From Oscillospiraceae bacterium (GTDB lineage: Bacteria; Bacillota; Clostridia; Oscillospirales; Acutalibacteraceae), in NCBI GenBank assembly GCA_015066095.1, contig SVPC01000005.1, positions 1 through 64,000 on the forward strand: a stretch of DNA of 64,000 nt, read 5' to 3'. The notes beneath the pieces are model-generated. The model had not been told where the DNA came from and made no database searches. It worked only from the letters and a program-made list of their open reading frames with translations. Shown here piece after piece: positions 8,199 through 16,926 of the stretch. Position 1 is the stretch's first letter; every line of letters starts with the position of its first letter. A program made the translations under genes and the position numbers.

Positions 8199-8684
8199 TT
8201 AGGTTTTTAAAGTTGCAATAATTTTATTAAAGAGCAGTAAAACTGCTTGCTCGCGTACATAATTGCGGTTGCGCGGTTCGATTTCTAATTTGTAAAAATT
8301 GGTATTGTCTTTATAACTTATACCTATAAAAACCACACCTGCTGAGAAACCGTCTTGGCGCGAGGGACCTGCAACACCTGTTACCGAAACGCCGATATCA
8401 GCGCCCGAAATACTGCGGATATTACTTGCCATTTGTAAAGCGGTATCGCCGCTTACTGCCCCTTTGGTTTCGAGTGTGTTGCCATCTACTTTAAGTATTT
8501 GGTTTTTTATCCGATTTGAATAAGATGTAATTCCCATTTCAAATACCGCTGAAGCACCCGAAACCGCGGTTATATAAGCAGATACCATACCGCCCGTGCA
8601 AGATTCTGCGGTGGCAATTTTTAAGTTATGCTTTTTTAAATGCTCTACAAGTTCTTTTGCAGAGTTCAAAATCTCATTATTCAA
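8199..8684 (-). CDS. pncC: CinA C-terminal family nicotinamide-nucleotide amidase
   Basis: 161 aa, equal to the stand-alone CinA C-terminal (PncC) domain, which deamidates nicotinamide mononucleotide to nicotinate mononucleotide for NAD recycling. Diagnostic segments are TAESCTGGMVSAYIT, GAVSGDTALQMA and SVTGVAGPSRQDG. The start is TTG at 8684, about 8 nt after GAGGT. It follows thiI by 12 nt in a four-gene operon. The usual N-terminal MoCF domain is absent from this polypeptide; a possible relic is encoded just downstream. Confidence 0.9.
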   Translation of the reverse strand: MNNEILNSAKELVEHLKKHNLKIATAESCTGGMVSAYITAVSGASAVFEMGITSYSNRIKNQILKVDGNTLETKGAVSGDTALQMASNIRSISGADIGVSVTGVAGPSRQDGFSAGVVFIGISYKDNTNFYKLEIEPRNRNYVREQAVLLLFNKIIATLKT

Positions 8685-8696
8685 AATAATACCTCT

Positions 8697-9866
8697 TTAA
8701 TCTATATAGGTATATTCGGTTTCGTTGATTGCCTTTTGGATAAGTGCTTCAATATCGAGTTTACTCTCGGCTTCGGCGCAAGACTCTAATGTGGGCCTTG
8801 TTTTGGGATGCTTGGGAGTAAATACCGTACAACAGTCTTCATAAGGTAATATTGATGTTTCAAATGTATCAATATTGCGTGAAATTGAAACAATTTCTTC
8901 CTTATCCATACCGATAAGCGGACGAAGAACGGGCATAGTGGTAACATAATCGGTTGTTACAAGGGCTGGTAGTGTCTGACTTGCGACCTGACCTAAACTT
9001 TCACCTGTAATAAGTGCTAAACTGCCCGAATCTTTTGCGATTCTTTCGGCAATACGCATCATTATACGGCGCATAATAAGTGTGAAATAATCTTCGGGGC
9101 AATGCTCGGCTATCTGGTCCTGAATTTCGGTAAAGGGGACAATCGCCAAATTTATACAACCGCTGTAACGCGCTACTTTTGATAAAAGTGTTCTCACCTT
9201 TTGCTCGGCGCGGGGGCTTGTATATGGCGGACTTGCAAAATGAATAGCATTAAGACGAAGACCGCGCTTTGCCATGGTCCAAGCGGCAACAGGACTGTCT
9301 ATACCGCCAGAAATCAAAATAGATGCGGTACCCGCAGTACCCACGGGTAAACCGCCGGCGCCTTGTATCTGCTCTGCGCGTACATAGGCGTTAGTATCGC
9401 GTATTTCTACAAACACCGTAATATCGGGGTTGTGAACGTCAACCTTTAGATGGTGATATTTTGACAAAAGCATACCACCCACTTCACGGCAGATTTCGGG
9501 CGAGGTTAGGGGGAAACGCTTGTCCGCGCGTTTGGCTTCTACTTTAAATGTTTTTATTTTTTCCAAAGGCTCTTTCAAATATTCTACCGATTTTTCCAGA
9601 ATATCGTCCATATCTTTAAGGCAAACACAAGCACGGCTAAATCCTGCAATACCGAAAATTAATTTCACACGGGCTAAAGCTTCGGCAAAATGAAAATCGT
9701 CGTTTTGCGGCTCAATATAAATAGCTGATTGTGCCTTTCTGATGGTTACGTCGCCTAAACTTTTAAGACGGCGACGGATATTTTTAATAAGTATGTCTTC
9801 AAAATTGCAACGGTTAAGGCCTTTAAGCGCCAATTCGCCGTTTTTGATAAGTATAATTTCTTTCAT
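8697..9866 (-). CDS. thiI: tRNA 4-thiouridine synthase ThiI
   Basis: ThiI adenylates and thiolates uridine 8 of tRNA and can deliver sulfur for thiamine thiazole synthesis. The 389-aa protein has the ferredoxin-like and THUMP region at about 1-165 and the PP-loop ILISGGIDSPVAAW at about 183. The conserved YEDCCTVFTPKHPKTRP lies near the end. The C-terminal rhodanese domain of the E. coli enzyme is missing, as is normal in Bacillus-type ThiI. The gene starts 1 nt after iscS, so the sulfur donor desulfurase and the acceptor enzyme are translationally linked. Confidence 0.96.
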   Translation of the reverse strand: MKEIILIKNGELALKGLNRCNFEDILIKNIRRRLKSLGDVTIRKAQSAIYIEPQNDDFHFAEALARVKLIFGIAGFSRACVCLKDMDDILEKSVEYLKEPLEKIKTFKVEAKRADKRFPLTSPEICREVGGMLLSKYHHLKVDVHNPDITVFVEIRDTNAYVRAEQIQGAGGLPVGTAGTASILISGGIDSPVAAWTMAKRGLRLNAIHFASPPYTSPRAEQKVRTLLSKVARYSGCINLAIVPFTEIQDQIAEHCPEDYFTLIMRRIMMRIAERIAKDSGSLALITGESLGQVASQTLPALVTTDYVTTMPVLRPLIGMDKEEIVSISRNIDTFETSILPYEDCCTVFTPKHPKTRPTLESCAEAESKLDIEALIQKAINETEYTYID

Positions 9867-9867
9867 T

Positions 9868-11007
9868 TTATGCCTTTCTCAGTGTTTTGGTAGCAGAGAT
9901 TAACTGTTCTATCAAAACATCAATATCTTCTTTGGTATTAAAGCGTGAAAAACTAAGCCGTAATGCCGAGTCGATTTCCTTATCGCTTTTACCCATTTCT
10001 TTTAAAACATAACTAACATTGCCCTTTGAACAGGCACTACCGCTTGAAACGAAAATGTTTTTGCGTTCAAGGAAGTGCAAAAGTGTTTCGGAACGGTAGC
10101 CGTTTACCGATACATTAAGCACATAAGGCAAAGCGTCTTCGGGGGAGTTTATAGTAGCAATTTTGTTATTTACTAATTTTTCTTTTGCATAATCGCAAAG
10201 TTCTTGTGCTGTTTTATATTGTTTTGCAAGGTCGGGCAGGTCTTCTATTGCGCCTTGCAAAGCACAGATTAGCGGTACACATTCTGTGCCTGAGCGCATA
10301 CCACTTTCCTGACCGCCGCCCAAAAGCAAGGGCGCAATATGTGTTTTTTGCGAACAGTAAAGAAAACCGATACCTTTCGGCGCGTGTATTTTATGGCCGC
10401 TGGCTGTTAAAAGGTCTACCCCTAAATTTTTAACATTTATGGGGCTCTTGCCAAAGGCTTGTACCGCGTCACAATGGAAAAACGCGTTTTTTGCAAGGCG
10501 GTGTGTAAGTTCACACGCTTGTTTTATGGGCTCAATCGCGCCTGTTTCGTTATTGACAAGCATAATGCTTACAAGCACGGTTTTATCATTTAGCGCGTTT
10601 TCGAGGTCGCAAAGAGAAATAATGCCGTTACCGTCGGGTTTTAGGCGTATTATTTCAAACCCAAATTTTTCGAGCGAATTTACCGCCTGTAAAACCGAAG
10701 GGTGTTCAATTGTAGTGGTAATAATGCGATTGCCACGGTTTTTGCGGTGCAAAGCCGACATTATTGCCGTATTGTTAGCCTCGGTGCCGCATGAAGTAAA
10801 AATAATTTCTTTGTTTGCAGCGCCTATGAATTTTGCAATACTATTGCGCACTGAATCAACAGCCATTTCGGCATTCATACCCAAAATGTGAAGCGAAGAT
10901 GGATTACCCCAATTGTCACACAAGGCTTTATTCATATATTCTATTGCTTTACCACAAGGTTTGGTGGTTGCACTGTTATCAAGATAAATTATATGGAAAC
11001 ACCCCAT
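9868..11007 (-). CDS. iscS: Cysteine desulfurase (NifS/IscS family)
   Basis: A PLP enzyme of 379 aa that takes sulfur from cysteine as a protein persulfide. The PLP lysine is in LTASGHKIHAPKGIGF and the active cysteine in SSGSACSKGN. Coupling to thiI indicates a role in tRNA thiolation. The annotated ATG at 11007 has no ribosome site and lies about 11 nt from the predicted transcription start. A GGGGTG sequence sits 7 nt before an in-frame ATA at 10992, and starting there would give the family-typical IIYLDNSATTKP. The real start may therefore be non-canonical, or the mRNA near-leaderless. Confidence 0.95.
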   Translation of the reverse strand: MGCFHIIYLDNSATTKPCGKAIEYMNKALCDNWGNPSSLHILGMNAEMAVDSVRNSIAKFIGAANKEIIFTSCGTEANNTAIMSALHRKNRGNRIITTTIEHPSVLQAVNSLEKFGFEIIRLKPDGNGIISLCDLENALNDKTVLVSIMLVNNETGAIEPIKQACELTHRLAKNAFFHCDAVQAFGKSPINVKNLGVDLLTASGHKIHAPKGIGFLYCSQKTHIAPLLLGGGQESGMRSGTECVPLICALQGAIEDLPDLAKQYKTAQELCDYAKEKLVNNKIATINSPEDALPYVLNVSVNGYRSETLLHFLERKNIFVSSGSACSKGNVSYVLKEMGKSDKEIDSALRLSFSRFNTKEDIDVLIEQLISATKTLRKA

Positions 11008-11024
11008 TCTGAATATACATAAAA

Positions 11025-11053
11025 ATTATACTATATAGATGTAAAAATTTCAA
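11025..11053 (-). promoter_or_regulatory. Promoter of the iscS-thiI-pncC operon
   Basis: On the minus strand TTGAAA, 17 bp, TATAAT. The predicted transcription start near 11018 leaves a leader of only about 11 nt before the annotated ATG. Confidence 0.85.
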
Positions 11054-11116
11054 TAAGTATCATAAATATTTTTTTAGATAAGTATCAATAAACTGAAAGG
11101 AAAAAGGTTTTATGGT

Positions 11117-12487
11117 ATGAAAGATATTTTTGATTATGTTTTGCAATTAGTTTCTGGTATGTTTCCGTTTGTTTTGCTTTGTTTGGCAGGGGTTTATTTT
11201 ACTGTGAAAACAAAGGCGGTACAAGTGAGAAAATTTTTTTGTGCTATAAAAACGGCACTTTGTGTTGATAAGTCGCTTGGTTCGTCTTTTGGGGCTGTGT
11301 GCAATTCGCTTTCGGCTACTATCGGCACAGGTAATATCGCGGGGGTGGCATTTGCTATATCGGTAGGCGGTGCAGGTGCGGTTTTTTGGATGTGGATAAG
11401 CGCCTTTTTCAGTATGGCTATAAAAGCGGTGGAAATAGGTGTGGCGTTACTTTATCGTAAGCAAAGAAATGGTGAATATTACGGCGGACCTATGCATTAT
11501 ATAAAAATGCGTGGCAGTAAAATTTTAAGCGGTATTTCTGTAGTTTTTGCTTTATCGGGCTTGGGTGCCACCTTTTTTACGGGCAATTTAACACAGGTTA
11601 ATGCTTGTGTTTCGGTTATGGGTGACAATTTTTATTTAAGACTTTTTATGGGTGTATTGATTTTTATCTTAGTGGCAACAGTAATTATGGGCGGTGCTAA
11701 AAAGATTACTCGTTTTACCACCATTGTTCTGCCGTTTATGGCGGTGCTTTATATAGTGCTTTGTTTGGCGGTTATTTTTAAAAATTATGATTTAATAGAT
11801 GATGCATTTTTAAGCATTTTTAAGGGTGCTTTTTCTCCGCACGCAGTTACAGGCGGTGCAGTAGGGTCTTTGAGTACGGCAATTATTGCAGGTGCGCAAA
11901 AGGGTGTATTTTCTAACGAGGCTGGGATGGGTACATCGGGTATGGCATACGCTTCGGTACAAGATGCCGATGCATATAAACAAGGACTGTTCGGTATATT
12001 TGAAGTGTTTGTTGACACTTTGCTTATTTGCACTCTGACGGCATTGACAATCCTTTGCAGTTCGGTTATTATAAATTACGGAACGGCGGCTTCAAGTGAA
12101 CTGGTAGAAAGGGCTTTTAGTACGGTTTACGGCGGTTTTTCGTCGGTGAGTCTAGCTATAATGTTATGTTTGTTTGCGGTTTCCAGTATTATAGGGTGGG
12201 CTTTTTACGGCATAAATTTTGCCGAGTTTTTATTTGGCAAAAAGGGTAAAAGGTTATTTTGTCTAATTTATCCGCCCATTTGTCTTTTGGGTGCTTTTGC
12301 AAGTACTGATTTCACTTGGCACACGGCAGAATTTTTTAACGGAATAATGCTTATTATAAATGTAACGGCGGTGTGGTTGCTATCGGGCAAGGCGATAGCC
12401 GTTTTAAAAGGAGATAAAAATGGAAACAAGGATTCTGGAAATACAAAGTGTATTAGAAAACAATCAAGCGGCGCTAATATTAGGTGA
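11117..12487 (+). CDS. Alanine/glycine:cation symporter (AGCS family)
   Basis: A multi-helix membrane transporter of 456 aa that imports small neutral amino acids with sodium. Family signatures are TIGTGNIAGVAFAISVGGAG near 70 and GVFSNEAGMGTSGMAYA near 265. About eleven membrane helices can be traced. The start follows GGAAAAAGG; an upstream ATG at 11112 stops after two codons. The last ~22 residues (from about KGDKNGNKD) are unlike transporter sequence and are encoded out of frame over the first 68 nt of the next gene, suggesting loss of the original stop. Co-transcribed with the peptidase. Confidence 0.92.
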   Translation: MKDIFDYVLQLVSGMFPFVLLCLAGVYFTVKTKAVQVRKFFCAIKTALCVDKSLGSSFGAVCNSLSATIGTGNIAGVAFAISVGGAGAVFWMWISAFFSMAIKAVEIGVALLYRKQRNGEYYGGPMHYIKMRGSKILSGISVVFALSGLGATFFTGNLTQVNACVSVMGDNFYLRLFMGVLIFILVATVIMGGAKKITRFTTIVLPFMAVLYIVLCLAVIFKNYDLIDDAFLSIFKGAFSPHAVTGGAVGSLSTAIIAGAQKGVFSNEAGMGTSGMAYASVQDADAYKQGLFGIFEVFVDTLLICTLTALTILCSSVIINYGTAASSELVERAFSTVYGGFSSVSLAIMLCLFAVSSIIGWAFYGINFAEFLFGKKGKRLFCLIYPPICLLGAFASTDFTWHTAEFFNGIMLIINVTAVWLLSGKAIAVLKGDKNGNKDSGNTKCIRKQSSGANIR

Positions 12488-13487
12488 CAGCAACCGCTTC
12501 TATTTTACGGGGTTTAAATCTTCCGCAGGAGCGTTATTGATTACAAAAGAAAAAGCTGTTTTTCTTGTAGATTTCCGCTATTTTGAAAAGGCAAATCGTA
12601 CAGTAACCACAGCACAGGTGGTACTTTGTGAAAATATGTACAACCAAATAGGTGAAATTTTACAAAGTTGCGGTGTGATAAAATTATTCGTAGAAACGGC
12701 AGAAATAACCCTTAATACTTTTTTGGGGTTAAGTGACAAACTTTGCGGTATAGAGATTTCCAAAGAAAACACTCTACAAAGCGTCATAAATCAGTTACGA
12801 CAGGTTAAGACCACACAAGAAATAGAGTTTATAAAGAGTGCGCAAGAGATAACCGATAAAGCCTTTGAGTATATTTTAGACCGAATAAGCATTGGTAAAA
12901 CTGAAAAGGAAATCGCGCTTGATTTAGAGTTTTTTGCCCGTAAAAACGGGAGTGTGGGCGTAGCCTTTGATTTTATTGTGGTGTCGGGTAAAAATTCTTC
13001 TTTGCCACACGGCGTACCCACAGACAAGCAAATTAAAAACGGCGATTTTATAACTATGGACTTCGGTGCAAAATGGAATGGTTACTGTTCAGATATGACC
13101 CGTACCGTAGCGTTGGGAAATGTAAGCGACGAACAAAGAAAGGTCTATGATACAGTTCTTACAGCGCAAAAAATGGCGCTTAAAAAAATCAAAGCGGGTG
13201 CTAAGTGCAAAGAGATTGATTCCATAGCGCGCGAATATATAAATGCTCAAGGGTACGAAGGCTGTTTCGGTCATGGATTGGGTCACAGCGTGGGTATAGA
13301 TATCCACGAAAGTCCGGCCTTTAACACCCGCGATAATACTGTTTTAAAAAGTGGTATGGTTATGACAGTAGAACCGGGAATTTATATTGAAAATAAATTT
13401 GGCGTCAGGATTGAAGATATGGTGGTTGTGACCGAAGACGGATATAATAACTTTACCCAAAGTCCAAAAGAATTAATTGTGTTATAA
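12420..13487 (+). CDS. Xaa-Pro dipeptidase/aminopeptidase, M24 family
   Basis: A cytoplasmic two-metal peptidase of 355 aa that cleaves peptides before proline. The creatinase N-terminal domain covers about 1-125 and the pita-bread catalytic domain 130-350. Metal ligands are visible: Asp in MDFGAKWNGYCSDMTRT, His in GHGLGHSVGIDIHESP, Glu in MTVEPGIYIE and Glu in VRIEDMVVV. The ATG follows AGGAGATAAAA, placing the ribosome site inside the symporter frame. Pairing with an amino-acid symporter suggests a peptide and amino-acid utilisation unit. Confidence 0.93.
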   Translation: METRILEIQSVLENNQAALILGDSNRFYFTGFKSSAGALLITKEKAVFLVDFRYFEKANRTVTTAQVVLCENMYNQIGEILQSCGVIKLFVETAEITLNTFLGLSDKLCGIEISKENTLQSVINQLRQVKTTQEIEFIKSAQEITDKAFEYILDRISIGKTEKEIALDLEFFARKNGSVGVAFDFIVVSGKNSSLPHGVPTDKQIKNGDFITMDFGAKWNGYCSDMTRTVALGNVSDEQRKVYDTVLTAQKMALKKIKAGAKCKEIDSIAREYINAQGYEGCFGHGLGHSVGIDIHESPAFNTRDNTVLKSGMVMTVEPGIYIENKFGVRIEDMVVVTEDGYNNFTQSPKELIVL

Positions 13488-13514
13488 AAAAGTATAATTT
13501 AAAACACAAATAAT

Positions 13515-13550
13515 AAATGCGGTAAAAGTGTAATCACTTTTACCGCATTT
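13515..13550. terminator. Bidirectional terminator
   Basis: A 16-bp stem AAATGCGGTAAAAGTG/CACTTTTACCGCATTT with a 4-nt loop lies between convergent genes. Confidence 0.9.
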
Positions 13551-13553
13551 ATT

Positions 13554-14699
13554 TTATTCTTTTTCAGTTTTTAGTTTGTGTTTATTTATACCTTCTTTTA
13601 AGAGTACAAATATTACGGCGGCTGTGGGAACGCTTATAAGTGCACCCAAAATACCTCCGATATTGCCGCCAACAAGCACGACGCTTATAACTATCACACC
13701 GGGAAGACCTACAACCTTGCCTACCACACGCGGATAAATAAGGTTGCCTTCAAGTTGTTGAAGAATAAGCATAAATGCTACAAAGAGAACTGCTTTTAGC
13801 GGGTCGGTTATAACTAGTAAAAGGAAGCCTATACTTATACCTGCAACAGCGCCGACTATGGGAACCAATGCAGTGACACCCACCAAAACCGAGATGGTAG
13901 CAGCATTAGGAATGCCCAAGATAAGCATACCTACATAGCAAAGAGCACCAAGTATACATGCTTCAACTAACTGACCGCCTATAAAACGCGAAAAAGCATC
14001 GGCTGCGAGTGAAGAAATATGATAAACGCGTTTTGCAATTTTTTTAGGTGTATAAGCGTTAATAAGTTTTTTTACGAATCTACCGATACGCTCTTTTTGT
14101 GCTAAAACATAAACTGAGATAAAGAGACTAAATACCGTGTCATAAATACCGCCTATAACAGATGATGTTACATCTACTGCGCCATCTACAATGTTATTGG
14201 AGTAACTTGTAAGAATATTTTGAAGACCCTTTGTCAAAGATTCAGTATCAAGTGTTAAAACAGGGATGCTTTCGGCTTCAATACCAAAGTTTTGTGCTAC
14301 GCTTATTGCCCATTCGCGTATATCGGCAAGGAAAGTGGGCAGATTTTTCACTACCTGTAAAATGGTTTCCACTATATCGGGGATAAGGACCAAAACCAAA
14401 AGTGATATAATCCCAAAGGCGATAACATAAGTCAGTAATAAACAAATTATGCGTTTTAATGTGGACATAAATCTCCACTTGGATTTGTCCATAAAAAAGA
14501 ACACCTTTTTTTCCAAAGCGTTTAGCAACACGTTGAAAATAAAAGCAATACAAAGAGCCACTATAATGGGGGAAATAAAGGAAAAAGCGGTAGAAATGAA
14601 GGAAAAAACATTTGTGATATTAAAAATGCAACAAATGATTATCGCCGAAAAAAATACCAAAGCAAGGATTCTTTTAAAGTTTTTAGAATCGAGTTTCAT
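13554..14699 (-). CDS. AI-2E family transporter (PerM/YtvI type)
   Basis: A 381-aa integral membrane protein with the UPF0118 layout. Two helices at the N-terminus (about 10-60) are followed by a further helix and a long extracytoplasmic-type region at 100-190. A C-terminal block with GIPNAATISVLVGVTALVPIVG and the Gly-rich VVGKVVGLPGVIVISVVLVG is typical of the family. Substrates vary in this family and the name does not prove autoinducer export. It is the last gene of the queT-sugar transferase operon, 3 nt after its neighbour, so a cell-envelope export role is possible. Confidence 0.88.
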   Translation of the reverse strand: MKLDSKNFKRILALVFFSAIIICCIFNITNVFSFISTAFSFISPIIVALCIAFIFNVLLNALEKKVFFFMDKSKWRFMSTLKRIICLLLTYVIAFGIISLLVLVLIPDIVETILQVVKNLPTFLADIREWAISVAQNFGIEAESIPVLTLDTESLTKGLQNILTSYSNNIVDGAVDVTSSVIGGIYDTVFSLFISVYVLAQKERIGRFVKKLINAYTPKKIAKRVYHISSLAADAFSRFIGGQLVEACILGALCYVGMLILGIPNAATISVLVGVTALVPIVGAVAGISIGFLLLVITDPLKAVLFVAFMLILQQLEGNLIYPRVVGKVVGLPGVIVISVVLVGGNIGGILGALISVPTAAVIFVLLKEGINKHKLKTEKE

Positions 14700-14702
14700 A
14701 AA

Positions 14703-16082
14703 TTATTCTCCGTCTTTATTTTTTGTGTTTTTAGGGCGTACATTAGCATTGGCAGAAGCATCGAAACCTTCGGTGCTTTCTTTCATAAATAATACCTTGA
14801 TGGTAAGAATCAAAAGTTTAATATCCTGAACGATAGAATATGTTTCTATATATATGAGGTCCATATTCAGTTTATCTTTTGGACTTGTGTTGTATTTGCC
14901 GTAAAGTTGGGCATAGCCTGTAATACCGCCTTTAACCCTGTGCCGCAGTTCAAATTCGGGATATTCGTTAGAATATTCATACACATTTTCAATACGCTCG
15001 GGTCTGGGGCCTACGAGTGACATATCACCCTTTAAAACATTTATAAGTTGGGGCAGTTCGTCCAAACGACAAGCGCGGATGAATTTGCCCACTTTGGTTA
15101 TTCGGTTGTCACCAACTTCTGCTTTTTTGGCGCCGTCTTTATCGGCATCCACTATCATAGAACGGAATTTCAAAACATTAAAGATTTTACCGTCTTTTGT
15201 AATTCGGTTTTGCTTGAAGAATATAGGACCGCCGTCGTCTAATTTTATGGCGATTGCAGCAATTAACATAAACGGACTGCAAATTATAAGCGCAATAGCG
15301 GATACCACGATATCCATAACACGCTTTAAAATCAACTGCTCGGTGGTAAGACCGCGGTTGCGGCTCATAATAACGGGTGTATCGCCAATCTGAATTTCAT
15401 AACTGTGATTTATTATTATATCGGTTATGGCGGGTAGCATATAAATGCGTTTGCACTGAGAATAACAATAGGAATAAATTTCTTTTTCAAGGTTTTTATC
15501 TATATCGCAAATCAACACACCGTCAAAGGGTAAAATCGCCTTTTTAATGTCCTCCATAGAGGTTGAGTTGACATTAACCCCGCGTTCTATTTTAAAACGT
15601 TCAGGTATGTGGCTCATGCGGTTTATAAGTTTAAAACCGGTGGCATCGTCACCGAATATGGCAACCAAACGCCTTGCGGGATAAAGTTTAAAATAAACGG
15701 TATTAGCGCATACACAACCTACAAAAGCAATGCAAAACTGGAACACCACACTTATCAAAATCGGTGTGATAACAAGCATTTCACGCGCAATAAGACTAAG
15801 CATTAAGTACATTAAAAAGTTGGTTATCAGTATCGATAAAGAAAAACTGTATATCAGTTCGTGTATGCGGTTTATCCCCACCTTGAATGCGCCGTAAAGT
15901 GAGCAAAAAATGGTGAGAAGAAAAACAAACGCAAAAATAACAACATAGTTACCGTCACGGCTGAAAAGCGAAACGGTATAATTTGTTACCCAAGTTTGCA
16001 CAAATGCAAAGGTAATTGATGCTACTATAAACATTTTTATAAGCCGCATTACCGATTTGCGAAAATTTATTAAATTGTTCAT
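14703..16082 (-). CDS. Polyprenyl-phosphate sugar-1-phosphate transferase
   Basis: This initiating glycosyltransferase moves a sugar 1-phosphate from a nucleotide sugar to undecaprenyl phosphate. The N-terminus has four to five membrane helices (about 10-125), then a Rossmann-like sensor region, one more helix and the cytoplasmic catalytic domain. Motifs are KRVMDIVVSAIAL, FFKQNRI, VLKFRSM, RLDELPQLINVLKGDMSLVG and GPRPE. The start is set at ATG 16082, 8 nt after GAGGAG; the track's GTG at 16091 is too close to that site. No other polysaccharide genes are nearby, so the glycan is unknown. Confidence 0.93.
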   Translation of the reverse strand: MNNLINFRKSVMRLIKMFIVASITFAFVQTWVTNYTVSLFSRDGNYVVIFAFVFLLTIFCSLYGAFKVGINRIHELIYSFSLSILITNFLMYLMLSLIAREMLVITPILISVVFQFCIAFVGCVCANTVYFKLYPARRLVAIFGDDATGFKLINRMSHIPERFKIERGVNVNSTSMEDIKKAILPFDGVLICDIDKNLEKEIYSYCYSQCKRIYMLPAITDIIINHSYEIQIGDTPVIMSRNRGLTTEQLILKRVMDIVVSAIALIICSPFMLIAAIAIKLDDGGPIFFKQNRITKDGKIFNVLKFRSMIVDADKDGAKKAEVGDNRITKVGKFIRACRLDELPQLINVLKGDMSLVGPRPERIENVYEYSNEYPEFELRHRVKGGITGYAQLYGKYNTSPKDKLNMDLIYIETYSIVQDIKLLILTIKVLFMKESTEGFDASANANVRPKNTKNKDGE

Positions 16083-16087
16083 TTTAT

Positions 16088-16618
16088 TCACTCCTCGGCT
16101 TTGAAAATGTTTAATTTAGAAAATTTTTTACCTTTTAGTGTGAAATAAAGCGGAAGCCCTAAACCGTAACAGGCAATGAGTTGACCTGTGCCTACTTCAA
16201 AAGCCGCAATTGCAAACCCTAAAAATGTAAAACCGTTAAGGTAGAAAATAGCAAGTTCCAAACCAATAATAAATGCATTTATAATTACGGGGAACAAAAG
16301 CGGAAAAAGAGGTAATTTTTTGAAAATGATTTTGCGTGTTAAGTAGGTTAGCACAGCTGCCAAAAAGGTTGCAAAAGTGCCAAAAATCATATCTATAGGG
16401 TTGAAAGAGCCAATGTTTGCGATAAAGCAACCTATTGTAAGTCCCGGTATGGCTGCAGGTGTGAATAGCGGTAATATTGTCAGCGCTTCGGAAAAACGCA
16501 CCTGAATGGGACCGTATGAAAGCCCGAAAAAATTACCCAAATAAGTAAGCCCTGCATAAATTGCGGCGATAACTGCCGCAGTTGTTATATAATTTAAGCG
16601 TTGCTTAGGAGTAGACAT
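16088..16618 (-). CDS. queT: QueT-family queuosine-precursor transporter
   Basis: A 176-aa membrane protein of the QueT family, an ECF-type S component thought to import preQ1 or a related queuosine precursor. The N-terminus AAVIAAIYAGLTYLGNFFGL, then YGPIQVRFSEALTILPLF, is highly characteristic. Five to six helices are visible. The energising ECF module is not in the window. The leader between promoter and start is under 35 nt, with only a 6-bp hairpin, and I see no preQ1 aptamer. It is first in an operon with a sugar transferase and an AI-2E-type permease, whose link to queuosine is unclear. Confidence 0.9.
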   Translation of the reverse strand: MSTPKQRLNYITTAAVIAAIYAGLTYLGNFFGLSYGPIQVRFSEALTILPLFTPAAIPGLTIGCFIANIGSFNPIDMIFGTFATFLAAVLTYLTRKIIFKKLPLFPLLFPVIINAFIIGLELAIFYLNGFTFLGFAIAAFEVGTGQLIACYGLGLPLYFTLKGKKFSKLNIFKAEE

Positions 16619-16647
16619 ATTTGCACATCCTGTATATTAGTATATAC

Positions 16648-16676
16648 ATTATATACCCATTTTCAAAATATTGCAA
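16648..16676 (-). promoter_or_regulatory. Promoter of the queT operon
   Basis: On the minus strand TTGCAA, 17 bp, TATAAT, about 30 bp upstream of the queT ATG. Confidence 0.8.
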
Positions 16677-16734
16677 TTGTTTTGTAAAATTATACATATA
16701 ATTCATAAATACGGTTTAGTAAAAGTATAAAAAT

Positions 16735-16762
16735 AAAAGCACCGACAAAAAAGTCAGTGCTT
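16735..16762 (-). terminator. Second terminator downstream of tRNA-Gly
   Basis: Stem AAGCACTGAC/GTCGGTGCTT, read on the minus strand, is followed by T-rich sequence. It follows a 16-nt copy of the tRNA-Gly 3' end and so repeats the tRNA-tail-plus-terminator arrangement. Confidence 0.6.
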
Positions 16763-16767
16763 GTTAG

Positions 16768-16894
16768 TTGGAGCGGGTGATGGTTTGTGGCGCTATGGCG
16801 CCACTCGCCTCGCTTACGCTCGTTGCCCCGGCTAAAAACAGTCCACCGGACTGTTTTCTTAACGCCTTGTTCGATTCCCATCCATATAAAGAAT
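16768..16894. repeat. tRNA-Gly fragment repeat with tandem hairpins
   Basis: No gene is visible. The 16-mer TTGGAGCGGGTGATGG at 16768-16783 is identical to the 3' end of the real tRNA-Gly (16926-16941). An inverted 14-mer GTTCGATTCCCATC at 16869-16882 matches its T arm. Between them lie hairpins GTGGCGC-tatg-GCGCCAC and AACAGTCC-acc-GGACTGTT. The ORF-track proteins here are artefacts of this structure. Confidence 0.6.
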
Positions 16895-16922
16895 AAAAGC
16901 CATACCAAAAGGTATGACTTTT
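16895..16922 (-). terminator. Terminator of tRNA-Gly
   Basis: Minus-strand stem AAAAGTCATACC/GGTATGGCTTTT with a 4-nt loop begins 5 nt past the encoded CCA end; one mismatch is present. Confidence 0.75.
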
Positions 16923-16926
16923 ATAT

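Noticed and set aside
16619-16647. preQ1 riboswitch upstream of queT
   Set aside because: The leader between the predicted transcription start and the ATG is under 35 nt and lacks the aptamer's conserved pattern; only a 6-bp hairpin is seen.
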